Below, piece by piece: positions 16,190-24,459 of a DNA stretch of 64,000 bases. Made by a program: the position numbers and the translations under genes. How positions within the stretch are numbered: position 1 is the first letter of the stretch; each line of letters starts with the position of its first letter. The notes beneath the pieces were generated by a model. That model did no database searches, had not been told where the DNA came from, and saw only the letters and a list, made by a program, of their open reading frames with translations. This DNA comes from Geojedonia litorea. GTDB lineage: Bacteria; Bacteroidota; Bacteroidia; Flavobacteriales; Flavobacteriaceae. Location of the stretch: NCBI RefSeq assembly GCF_042654525.1, contig NZ_JBHSGP010000004.1, positions 62,001-126,000 of the forward strand, read 5' to 3'.

Positions 16190-18130
16190 ATGAAGGAAGA
16201 ATTTAATAAACACAACTATTCGGCAGACAGTATTCAGGCACTTGAAGGTATGGAGCATGTACGTATGCGACCATCCATGTACATTGGAGATGTTGGAACC
16301 CGTGGATTACATCATTTAGTTTATGAAGTAGTGGATAACTCCATTGACGAAGCATTGGCTGGACACTGTAATAATATCACTGTGATCATCAATGAAGACA
16401 ACTCAATTACAACCGAAGATGATGGTCGTGGTATTCCTGTAGATTTACATAAAAAGGAAGGTGTATCGGCGCTTCAAGTTGTAATGACTAAAATTGGTGC
16501 TGGAGGGAAGTTTGATAAAGATTCTTACAAGGTGTCAGGAGGATTACACGGGGTTGGTGTAAGTTGTGTTAATGCATTATCCGAACATTTAAAAGCAACA
16601 GTTTATCGCGATGGTAAAATCTGGGAGCAAGAATACGAACGTGGTAAGGCCATGTATCCTGTGAAAACTGTTGGTGAAACTGACAAAAGAGGAACAACAG
16701 TTACGTTTAAGCCAGATTCGACCATATTTACCCAAACTTTAGAGTATAACTATGATACTTTAGCGAGTAGAATGCGTGAATTAGCCTATTTAAATAAAGG
16801 CATCACTATTCATCTTGTAGATAAACGAATGAAGAAAGATGATGGCTCTTTTGAAGGTGAGACATTTCATTCTGAAGAAGGATTAAAAGAGTTTATCAAA
16901 TTTTTAGATGGTAATAGAGAGCCATTAATGAAAGATGTTATTGCATTTGAAGGTGAGAAAAATGGTGTGCCAGTTGAGGTTGCTATGGTTTATAATACAT
17001 CTTATGCCGAGAACTTACATTCTTATGTAAACAATATCAATACACACGAAGGAGGAACTCATTTATCAGGATTCAGACGAGGTTTAACCATGACCTTAAA
17101 GAAATATGCTGACGAATCGGGGATGTTAGACAAGTTAAAGTTTGATATTGCCGGAGATGATTTTCGTGAAGGTTTAACCGCTATAATTTCTGTAAAAGTT
17201 CAAGAACCACAGTTTGAAGGACAAACAAAAACTAAATTAGGAAATAGAGAAGTTTCTGCAGCCGTTAGCCAGTCGGTTTCAGAAATGTTAACTGACTATT
17301 TAGAAGAGCACCCTGATGATGCTAAAATTATTGTTCAAAAAGTGATTTTGGCCGCCCAAGCACGTCACGCCGCTCAAAAAGCTCGTGAAATGGTACAGCG
17401 TAAAACCGTTATGAGTATTGGCGGTTTACCAGGGAAACTGTCGGATTGTTCAGAACAAGATCCAGCAAAATGTGAAGTGTTTTTAGTTGAGGGAGACTCG
17501 GCAGGAGGTACTGCCAAGCAAGGTCGAGACCGAGCATTTCAGGCCATTCTGCCATTAAGAGGTAAGATTTTGAATGTAGAAAAGGCGATGGTGCATAAGG
17601 TTTTTGAAAATGAAGAGATTAAAAACATCTTTACAGCTTTAGGCGTAACTATTGGTACAGAAGAAGATAGTAAAGCCCTAAACCTGTCTAAATTACGTTA
17701 TCACAAGGTCGTTATCATGTGTGATGCCGATATTGATGGTAGTCACATCGCGACACTAATTTTGACCTTCTTTTTTAGGTATATGAAAGAATTGATCGAA
17801 GCAGGCCATATTTTTATTGCCACGCCACCGTTATATTTAATTAAGAAAGGAAACAAAAAACAATACGCATGGAGCGATAAAGAACGCGATACCATTGCTG
17901 AAGAGTTTGGAGGTAGCGTTAATATTCAGCGTTATAAAGGTCTTGGAGAGATGAATGCTGAACAACTTTGGGATACAACTATGAATCCAGAGTTTAGAAC
18001 GCTACGTCAAGTTAATATTGATAATGGAGGAGAAGCCGATCGTATTTTTTCAATGCTGATGGGAGATGAGGTACCGCCACGTAGAGAGTTTATTGAAAAA
18101 AATGCCATCTACGCCAATATTGATGCCTAA
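16190..18130 (+). CDS. gyrB: DNA gyrase subunit B
   Basis: GyrB is the ATPase and TOPRIM subunit of gyrase, which introduces negative supercoils. The 646-residue product has the GHKL ATPase motifs (EVVDNSIDEALAGHC, TTEDDGRGIPV, SGGLHGVGVSCVNALS), the transducer domain, and the TOPRIM motifs LVEGDSAGGTAKQGRDR and MCDADIDGSHI. The C-terminal RYKGLGEMNAEQLW signature closes the protein. Its length is that of the short bacteroidetal GyrB, without the proteobacterial insert. A strong terminator follows and gyrA is not adjacent. Confidence 0.98.
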   Translation: MKEEFNKHNYSADSIQALEGMEHVRMRPSMYIGDVGTRGLHHLVYEVVDNSIDEALAGHCNNITVIINEDNSITTEDDGRGIPVDLHKKEGVSALQVVMTKIGAGGKFDKDSYKVSGGLHGVGVSCVNALSEHLKATVYRDGKIWEQEYERGKAMYPVKTVGETDKRGTTVTFKPDSTIFTQTLEYNYDTLASRMRELAYLNKGITIHLVDKRMKKDDGSFEGETFHSEEGLKEFIKFLDGNREPLMKDVIAFEGEKNGVPVEVAMVYNTSYAENLHSYVNNINTHEGGTHLSGFRRGLTMTLKKYADESGMLDKLKFDIAGDDFREGLTAIISVKVQEPQFEGQTKTKLGNREVSAAVSQSVSEMLTDYLEEHPDDAKIIVQKVILAAQARHAAQKAREMVQRKTVMSIGGLPGKLSDCSEQDPAKCEVFLVEGDSAGGTAKQGRDRAFQAILPLRGKILNVEKAMVHKVFENEEIKNIFTALGVTIGTEEDSKALNLSKLRYHKVVIMCDADIDGSHIATLILTFFFRYMKELIEAGHIFIATPPLYLIKKGNKKQYAWSDKERDTIAEEFGGSVNIQRYKGLGEMNAEQLWDTTMNPEFRTLRQVNIDNGGEADRIFSMLMGDEVPPRREFIEKNAIYANIDA

Positions 18131-18172
18131 CAAATGTTAATTTAGTTTAAGCTTAAATAATTTAAATAGAAG

Positions 18173-18202
18173 CAGCTGCCTGTAAAGGGCAGCTGTTTTT
18201 TT
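18173..18202 (+). terminator. Intrinsic terminator after gyrB
   Basis: CAGCTGCC (18173-18180) pairs with GGCAGCTG (18188-18195) around a 7-nt loop, followed by seven T residues. Confidence 0.9.
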
Positions 18203-18275
18203 GTGCATTTTGTTAAATAAATCGATGAAATACAATTTTTAGAGGTTGAAATCCGTTTATTCGTTTTAAATTTAT

Positions 18276-18283
18276 TAGATTTG
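18276..18283 (+). promoter_or_regulatory. -7 promoter box (TAgaTTTG) of the DUF6588 gene
   Basis: This is a consensus TAnnTTTG, 26 nt before the ATG at 18310 and after the gyrB terminator. Confidence 0.65.
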
Positions 18284-18309
18284 AAAAAAAAAATTAAATT
18301 ACTTAACCT

Positions 18310-19320
18310 ATGAAAAAGTTATCGCTAATTGCGGTTGTATTTACTGTGCTCTGCAGTAATGCTCAAGAAAATATTGATGATCTTCTTGCCGCCGGTGTTC
18401 AGGACGCCAAACAATTCACAACAGACTATATTGCTCCAGCCTCAGAAGGTTTAGCCTTTGGAATAAACAATGGCTGGTTTAATAATGCAAAAACACCACA
18501 TCGCTTTGGTGTGGAAATTTCATTAATTGGAAATGCATCTTTTATTAAAGATGAAAAAAAATCCTTTTTAATGAATATAGCTGATTATGAAAATGTTCAG
18601 TTTAAGGACGGAAGTAGTTCAAAAAATGTAGCTACTGCTTTGGGTCATAATAATCCAGAAGTTACTATAATAGTTACTTACGATGATCCTATTTTTGGGG
18701 ATCAAGAAATTGAATTGACATTGCCAACAGGACTAGGGTCTACTGACTTTAATTTAATTCCTACTGCATTTTTACAAGCTAGTTTTTCGCCTTTCAAGGG
18801 AACGCAGGTCAAAGCACGTTATTTCCCTGAAGTTAATGCCAAGGATGCTAAAATAGGATTATATGGTGCAGGAATTCAACAAGACTTTACCTCTTGGTTG
18901 CCAGCAGATAAAATTATTCCTGTCGCCATTTCCGGTCTGGTTGCCTATACCCATTTGAATGGAAGTTATGATTTTACAGACTCGAGTATTGTAGATGGAG
19001 AAAACCAACAAATTAATACAGAAGTCAATACACTATTGCTACAACTTATTGTAGGAACTAAATTAAATATCATTAATTTTTACGGTGGTTTAGGATATAT
19101 TACAGGTAAATCTACTACTGATCTTTTAGGAACTTACCGCGTAAATAACGGTATTGTTTTTTCTGAAGAAATAGTCGATCCGTTTTCTATTAAACAAGAT
19201 GTTTCAGGAGTTAGAGCGACTGTTGGTGCCAACCTAAAACTTGGTTTTTTTGGTCTTAATGCCGATTATTCAATCGCCGAATTTGACAGTGCTTCTCTAG
19301 GGATTAATTTTTCCTTTTAA
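18310..19320 (+). CDS. DUF6588-type outer-membrane beta-barrel protein
   Basis: The 336-residue protein has a signal peptide (AVVFTVLCSNAQ, cleaved about residue 19). An N-terminal helix (NIDDLLAAGVQDAKQFTTDYIAPASEGLAFGINNGW) precedes alternating amphipathic strands that end in an aromatic residue (LGINFSF), as in outer-membrane barrels. The N-terminal LAAGVxDAxxFxxxYxxP pattern matches what I know of DUF6588. Its role is unknown. It stands alone with its own promoter and terminator. Confidence 0.75.
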   Translation: MKKLSLIAVVFTVLCSNAQENIDDLLAAGVQDAKQFTTDYIAPASEGLAFGINNGWFNNAKTPHRFGVEISLIGNASFIKDEKKSFLMNIADYENVQFKDGSSSKNVATALGHNNPEVTIIVTYDDPIFGDQEIELTLPTGLGSTDFNLIPTAFLQASFSPFKGTQVKARYFPEVNAKDAKIGLYGAGIQQDFTSWLPADKIIPVAISGLVAYTHLNGSYDFTDSSIVDGENQQINTEVNTLLLQLIVGTKLNIINFYGGLGYITGKSTTDLLGTYRVNNGIVFSEEIVDPFSIKQDVSGVRATVGANLKLGFFGLNADYSIAEFDSASLGINFSF

Positions 19321-19340
19321 CTAAAAGCCAATATTCATCA

Positions 19341-19372
19341 AAAAGCATAAGATATAATCTTGTGCTTTTTTT
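19341..19372 (+). terminator. Intrinsic terminator after the DUF6588 gene
   Basis: AAAAGCA-T-AAGAT pairs with ATCTT-G-TGCTTTT around a 3-nt loop and runs into T residues. Confidence 0.8.
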
Positions 19373-19392
19373 ATTTACCGCATAATAATTTG

Positions 19393-19400
19393 TAATTTTG
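19393..19400 (+). promoter_or_regulatory. -7 promoter box of mdh (TAatTTTG)
   Basis: This is an exact TAnnTTTG match, 38 nt before the mdh start codon. Confidence 0.7.
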
Positions 19401-19438
19401 CACTCTTATTTGTCAACACAATTTAAAATAAATTTCAT

Positions 19439-20359
19439 ATGAAAGTTACCGTAGTAGGAGCAGGAGCAGTAGGCGCTAGTTGTGCCGAATATATTGCTAT
19501 CAAAGATTTTGCAAGTGAAGTCGTGTTATTGGATATTAAAGAAGGTTTTGCTGAAGGTAAAGCCATGGATTTAATGCAAACCGCTTCATTGAATGGGTTC
19601 GACACTAAAATCACCGGAGTTACAAATGACTATTCTAAAACAGCTAATAGTGATATTTGTGTTATTACTTCTGGGATTCCGCGTAAACCAGGAATGACGC
19701 GTGAAGAATTGATTGGTATCAACGCAGGTATTGTGAAATCAGTATCTTCAAGTTTAATCGAGCATTCTCCAAATACTATTTTAATTGTGGTAAGTAACCC
19801 TATGGATACCATGGCATATTTGGCGCATAAAGCTACTGGATTGCCTAAACATAGAATTATAGGAATGGGTGGTGCATTAGACTCTGCTCGTTTTAAATAT
19901 CGTTTGGCTGAAGCCTTAAATGCGCCAATTAGTGATGTTGATGGTATGGTAATTGGAGGGCATAGTGATACTGGTATGATTCCATTAACTCGTCTCGCAA
20001 CTCGTAACAGTGTTCCTGTTTCTAAATTTATCTCTTCGGAGCGTTTAGAGCAAGTAAAAGAAGATACTAAAGTTGGTGGAGCTACCTTAACTAAACTACT
20101 AGGAACATCTGCTTGGTATGCACCTGGAGCGGCAGTTAGTGGTTTAGTGCAAGCTATTGCATGCGATCAAAAGAAGATGTATCCTTGTTCTGTGCTATTA
20201 GAAGGTGAATATGGTATGAATGATATTTGTATTGGCGTACCCGTGATTTTAGGACGAAACGGAATCGAACGCATTGTTGAAATTGAATTAACCGATGCTG
20301 AAAAAGCAAATATGCAAGAAAGTGCCGATGCCGTGAGAAAAGTAAATGATCTTTTATAA
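19439..20359 (+). CDS. mdh: Malate dehydrogenase
   Basis: The 306-residue TCA-cycle enzyme oxidises malate to oxaloacetate with NAD. The Rossmann motif is VVGAGAVGASCAEYIA, with an acidic residue (LLDIKEG) after strand 2 that specifies NAD. SGIPRKPGMTREEL carries the substrate-binding arginines, VVSNPMDTM and GMGGALDSARF follow, and the catalytic histidine is in VIGGHSDTGMIP. The type is the LDH-like malate dehydrogenase common in Bacteroidota. It stands alone between two terminators. Confidence 0.97.
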   Translation: MKVTVVGAGAVGASCAEYIAIKDFASEVVLLDIKEGFAEGKAMDLMQTASLNGFDTKITGVTNDYSKTANSDICVITSGIPRKPGMTREELIGINAGIVKSVSSSLIEHSPNTILIVVSNPMDTMAYLAHKATGLPKHRIIGMGGALDSARFKYRLAEALNAPISDVDGMVIGGHSDTGMIPLTRLATRNSVPVSKFISSERLEQVKEDTKVGGATLTKLLGTSAWYAPGAAVSGLVQAIACDQKKMYPCSVLLEGEYGMNDICIGVPVILGRNGIERIVEIELTDAEKANMQESADAVRKVNDLL

Positions 20360-20390
20360 TTTTAAACTTTAAAAATTAAGATAGATAATG

Positions 20391-20422
20391 TAAAGACTGT
20401 AGAAATACAGTCTTTATTTTTT
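20391..20422 (+). terminator. Intrinsic terminator after mdh
   Basis: TAAAGACTGTA (20391-20401) and TACAGTCTTTA (20406-20416) form a perfect 11-bp stem with a GAAA tetraloop and a T-run. Confidence 0.93.
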
Positions 20423-20424
20423 GT

Positions 20425-20432
20425 TATATTTG
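20425..20432 (+). promoter_or_regulatory. -7 promoter box (TAtaTTTG) four bases before a start codon
   Basis: This is an exact TAnnTTTG match that directly follows the mdh terminator. The next gene's ATG is at 20437, so the predicted transcript is leaderless or starts just inside the codon region. Confidence 0.65.
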
Positions 20433-20436
20433 GCGC

Positions 20437-21099
20437 ATGAAATTGAGATGGTACATTGGTACTTTAGTTATTTTACTTACCTTATTTGGTGTTGTTGCTA
20501 ATCAAAAACAACAAGCACCCAATCAAGAAATTGTATTACAATTTGCTTCAGAAGTAGTCACGACTAATGAAACGCAAACTGCGCTTGCCATTGTTCGTGA
20601 GCAGTTACAGAGTGCTGGAGTTGTTGATATTCATATTAGTGAACAAGACGAAGGACGTCTAAAAATAACCTACTACAGTAATACCGATGTATCTAATATA
20701 AAAAGGATGCTTCTTACTGATAGCGGTATAGATTTAGGTTGTGTGTCAACTCAAGAAGGCCATCAACCAATCAATCCAACTTCAGAAAATCCTCCAGTAA
20801 AGTATAATCTCGATATTTATGAGATTCAAGAGAGTAAAAATTCGGCGTCAAGTACTTCTGGAAAACTGGCGTTAGAACCCAAATCTGAAACTAACAGATT
20901 TGTTAATCCTAACTTTCATTTTTGGTTTAACGAGCTTTATGTCATAAAAAATGAGGGAATTGTAAAAGAATCTTATAATTTCCAAAACTATAGTGCTATT
21001 GTCTCCGGCAATAATTCACATCAAATTCCCGAAGTTAGAGCAGGTCCCATTGCATATGGGCATGATACTAAACTTTATGCGATTAAAGAATTGTATTAA
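20437..21099 (+). CDS. Membrane-anchored protein with a SecD P1-head-like domain
   Basis: I do not recognise the 220-residue family by name. It has one N-terminal transmembrane anchor (LRWYIGTLVILLTLFGVVA), then a domain at residues 31-100. That domain aligns by eye with SecD P1: AIVREQLQSAGVVDIHI.. and ..GRLKI..TDVSNIKRMLL correspond to EVLRKRIDKFGVTSPNI.. and ..GRILV..KDVERIKKLLQ in the SecDF encoded 210 nt downstream. The C-terminal 110 residues look polar and unstructured, then aromatic (NPNFHFWFNELYVIK). A role as a periplasmic SecDF accessory is an inference from this resemblance and its position. A separate secDF promoter lies between the two genes. Confidence 0.6.
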   Translation: MKLRWYIGTLVILLTLFGVVANQKQQAPNQEIVLQFASEVVTTNETQTALAIVREQLQSAGVVDIHISEQDEGRLKITYYSNTDVSNIKRMLLTDSGIDLGCVSTQEGHQPINPTSENPPVKYNLDIYEIQESKNSASSTSGKLALEPKSETNRFVNPNFHFWFNELYVIKNEGIVKESYNFQNYSAIVSGNNSHQIPEVRAGPIAYGHDTKLYAIKELY

Positions 21100-21245
21100 A
21101 GTTAAACGCATAAAAATGGGCCCTACACATTCAACTCAAGAATGAAGCACGCTATTCATTAAGGGATTAAAGCAACCACTCATTCATAAAACGCTTAATA
21201 GTTTAAGATAAAAACTATTCAGCATTCATATCATAAAAAAAATAA

Positions 21246-21275
21246 TTGTCAAATCGGCTGTAAATTCTATATTTG
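21246..21275 (+). promoter_or_regulatory. Promoter of secDF (TTG-N19-TAtaTTTG)
   Basis: The -33 TTG is at 21246-21248 and the -7 box at 21268-21275. The 19-bp spacing is ideal for the Bacteroidota housekeeping sigma factor. Confidence 0.8.
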
Positions 21276-21309
21276 CGCGTTAAAAAATTTGACCTAAAAC
21301 TATAAAATA

Positions 21310-24291
21310 ATGCAAAACAAAGGATTAGTAAAGCTGTTTGCACTCTTATTTGGATTGGTAAGTATTTATCAACTTTCATTTACGTTTAAAGCCAACCAAA
21401 TAGAGGACCAAGCAGAAGCATTTGCTACAAGTAAGTACGATGACCCAGATTTAATCAGTGCCGAAGAAATAAGATATTTAGACTCTATCTCTAATAAAGA
21501 GGTTTTTAATATTTTGATTGCTAAATTTAGCCATAATGAGGTAAAAGAAAAAGCAATGAATCTTGGTCTTGACCTAAAAGGTGGGATTAATGTTATTCTT
21601 GAAATTTCAGTAAAGGATATCTTGAAAGGTCTTGCAAATAACAGTAAAGACCCAATATTCAACAGAGCTTTAGAAGATGCGGTGGAAATTCAAAAAGATG
21701 CACAAGAACCTTACTTGGAATCATTTTTCACAGCATTTGATGCCATCAAAGGCGATACAAAATTAGCGTCGCCTGATATTTTTGCGAACAGAACTTTAGT
21801 TGACGATGTAGATATCTCAATGTCTGATGACCAAGTGAAAGAAGTGATCAGAACCAAAGTTGACGAATCTATTGTTTCAGCTTTTGAGGTTTTGCGTAAA
21901 CGTATTGATAAGTTCGGGGTTACCTCTCCAAATATTCAGCGATTAGGAAATTCTGGCCGTATTTTGGTTGAACTTCCAGGTGCAAAAGATGTTGAGCGTA
22001 TTAAAAAACTGTTACAAAGTACTGCTCAATTAGAATTTTGGGATGTGTTAAATGGCCAAGAGCTAGGGGATTTCTTTGTAAGAACAAATGAAACTTTAAA
22101 AGCTGTAGTTGGAGAAGAACAGGCAGATGCTGAAGTCGCTCAAGACTCTACGGCTACTGAAGAGAGTGCAGATAGTCAAATTGATGCGCTTTTGGGAGAT
22201 ACTACTGCAAATGATTCGATTCAACCACAAGGTGTCAACCCATTGTTCGACATGATTTTTCCTCAAAGTGATCCTTCGGCATTGTTTGCAGTTAAGTCAG
22301 AAGATAAGGAAACTTTAGAGGCTTATTTAAAAATGCCACAGGTGAGGGCTAATTTGCCAGCAGAACAACGCTACACAAAATTTGCTTTTGGTTTACCTGA
22401 ATTGAATAAAGAAACTGGAATAGAAACCGTAAATGTTTATGCACTTATTGGTAACAGAGATAACCAACCAGAATTAAGTGGAGCCGTTATTACAGATGCA
22501 CGTCAATCATACAACAATCAAGGTAAGCCTTCGGTTAGTATGCAAATGAACGGTAAAGGTGCTAAAGTTTGGGAAACCATGACCGGTAGAGCCTATACGC
22601 AGCAAAGTCAAATTGCTATAGTTTTAGATGACATTGTATATTCTGCGCCTGGCGTAACTACTGGAGCCATTTCTGGCGGTAATTCTGAAATTTCAGGTTC
22701 ATTCACCGTTAATGAAGCAGTGGATTTAGCGAATGTATTGAGAGCAGGTAAATTGCCAGCTTCTGCAGATATTGTTCAGGCTGATGAGGTTGGAGCATCT
22801 TTGGGGAAAGAAGCTATAGAAAGTGGGTCTAAATCATTTTTAATAGCTTTATCATTAGTGCTTATATGGATGGTGCTATACTATGGTAAGTCTGGTGGAT
22901 TTGCCGATATAGCTTTAATGCTCAATATTTTATTGATCTTTGGTGTGCTTGCTGGCCTTGGGGCTGTTTTAACACTGCCTGGTCTTGCAGGTATCGTTTT
23001 AACTATAGGTATGTCGGTGGATGCTAACGTACTTATTTTTGAACGTGTACGAGAAGAGATTGGTAAAGGGAAAGGTCAAAAAGAAGCAATCAAGGATGGT
23101 TTTGCCAACGCATTATCTTCAATTTTAGATGCAAATATTACCACAGGGTTAACGGCGATTATATTATTCGTGTTTGGTACAGGGCCAATTAAAGGTTTTG
23201 CTACCACGTTATTGATCGGTATTTTAACCTCATTGTTTACAGCGATTTTTATTACCAGATTATTAGTGGATTGGTATGTAAATAGAGGCGGCAAATTAGA
23301 CTTCTCAACAGCTATAACCAAAGGCTTCTTTAGAAACTCAAACTTCAACTTTGTGAGTAAACGTAAAATAGCATACGTTGTATCAGGTATTTTGTTGATA
23401 GTAAGTTTAAGTTCATTGTTTACAAAAGGATTAGATCAAGGTATTGACTTTGTTGGAGGTAGAACGTATCAGGTTCGATTTGATCAAATCGTAAACCCAG
23501 AAACAGTTGTCCAAGATTTGAATGCTACTTTTGGTAGTGCTGAAGTTAAAACCATTGGTAGTGCCAATCAGTTAAAAATTTCAACTAAATATAAAGTAGA
23601 TGAAAATTCAGCAGAAGCTGATGAAGAAGTTCAAACCATGTTGTTTGAAAGCTTGAAGCCTTATTTACCAGAAGGCCTATCATATGCCGATTTTTCAGAA
23701 GGAAAGAACAACATAGGAAAAATGTACTCAAGTAAAGTGAGTCCAACCATTGCCGATGACATCAAAAAGGAATCCTTCTGGGCTGTATTGGGATCATTGG
23801 TAGTCGTATTCCTTTATATCTTATTGCGATTCAAAAAATGGCAATTCTCATTAGGTGCGGTTTCGGCTGTATTCCATGATGTTATTATCGTTTTAGGTGT
23901 ATTCTCTTTAACGTATAAATTCATGCCATTTAGCATGGAAATTGACCAGGCATTTATTGCGGCCATCTTAACGGTTATTGGTTATTCCTTAAATGACACG
24001 GTTGTAGTATTCGATAGGATTAGGGAAGTGATTGCCGAACGATCTGGATTTAAAGGCGGGGTTAACATCAACTCGGCTATTAATAGTACTTTGAGTAGAA
24101 CATTAAACACCTCACTTACTACGTTAGTGGTGTTATTTGCAATGTTTATTTTTGGAGCAGATTCGTTACGTGGACTTCTATTCGCTTTAATTGTGGGTAT
24201 TGTTGTTGGTACATATTCTTCTATATTTATCGCGACTCCAATTATGTACGACACTTTGGATGATAAAGGTGAAGCACCAAAAGAAAAGTAA
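21310..24291 (+). CDS. secDF: Protein translocase subunit SecDF (fused)
   Basis: The 993-residue inner-membrane protein uses the proton gradient to pull secreted proteins out of the SecYEG channel. The SecD half has TM1, the P1 head (DLKGGINVILEI and the GVTSPNIQRLG..GRILVELPG region about residues 189-247), a long acidic insert near 270-300, and five TM segments with GMSVDANVLIFERVREE. The SecF half starts near residue 690 (DQGIDFVGGRTYQVRF) and ends with IGYSLNDTVVVFDRIREV. Fusion of SecD and SecF is normal in Bacteroidota. A terminator follows. Confidence 0.97.
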   Translation: MQNKGLVKLFALLFGLVSIYQLSFTFKANQIEDQAEAFATSKYDDPDLISAEEIRYLDSISNKEVFNILIAKFSHNEVKEKAMNLGLDLKGGINVILEISVKDILKGLANNSKDPIFNRALEDAVEIQKDAQEPYLESFFTAFDAIKGDTKLASPDIFANRTLVDDVDISMSDDQVKEVIRTKVDESIVSAFEVLRKRIDKFGVTSPNIQRLGNSGRILVELPGAKDVERIKKLLQSTAQLEFWDVLNGQELGDFFVRTNETLKAVVGEEQADAEVAQDSTATEESADSQIDALLGDTTANDSIQPQGVNPLFDMIFPQSDPSALFAVKSEDKETLEAYLKMPQVRANLPAEQRYTKFAFGLPELNKETGIETVNVYALIGNRDNQPELSGAVITDARQSYNNQGKPSVSMQMNGKGAKVWETMTGRAYTQQSQIAIVLDDIVYSAPGVTTGAISGGNSEISGSFTVNEAVDLANVLRAGKLPASADIVQADEVGASLGKEAIESGSKSFLIALSLVLIWMVLYYGKSGGFADIALMLNILLIFGVLAGLGAVLTLPGLAGIVLTIGMSVDANVLIFERVREEIGKGKGQKEAIKDGFANALSSILDANITTGLTAIILFVFGTGPIKGFATTLLIGILTSLFTAIFITRLLVDWYVNRGGKLDFSTAITKGFFRNSNFNFVSKRKIAYVVSGILLIVSLSSLFTKGLDQGIDFVGGRTYQVRFDQIVNPETVVQDLNATFGSAEVKTIGSANQLKISTKYKVDENSAEADEEVQTMLFESLKPYLPEGLSYADFSEGKNNIGKMYSSKVSPTIADDIKKESFWAVLGSLVVVFLYILLRFKKWQFSLGAVSAVFHDVIIVLGVFSLTYKFMPFSMEIDQAFIAAILTVIGYSLNDTVVVFDRIREVIAERSGFKGGVNINSAINSTLSRTLNTSLTTLVVLFAMFIFGADSLRGLLFALIVGIVVGTYSSIFIATPIMYDTLDDKGEAPKEK

Positions 24292-24311
24292 AATATTATC
24301 AAAATAGATTT

Positions 24312-24342
24312 AAAAGGTTGTCATTTTTTGGCAACCTTTTTT
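24312..24342 (+). terminator. Intrinsic terminator after secDF
   Basis: AAAAGGTTG (24312-24320) pairs with CAACCTTTT (24332-24340), followed by T residues. Confidence 0.85.
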
Positions 24343-24459
24343 ATTTGTTCAAAACAAAAATATATTTCTCATAATTTGAATTTTCAATTACTTATTTAGC
24401 TAATTTTGGCCTTTGATAAGACACCTTTGGTTCTATGAAAGTTTTTGAATATTTAGGCG

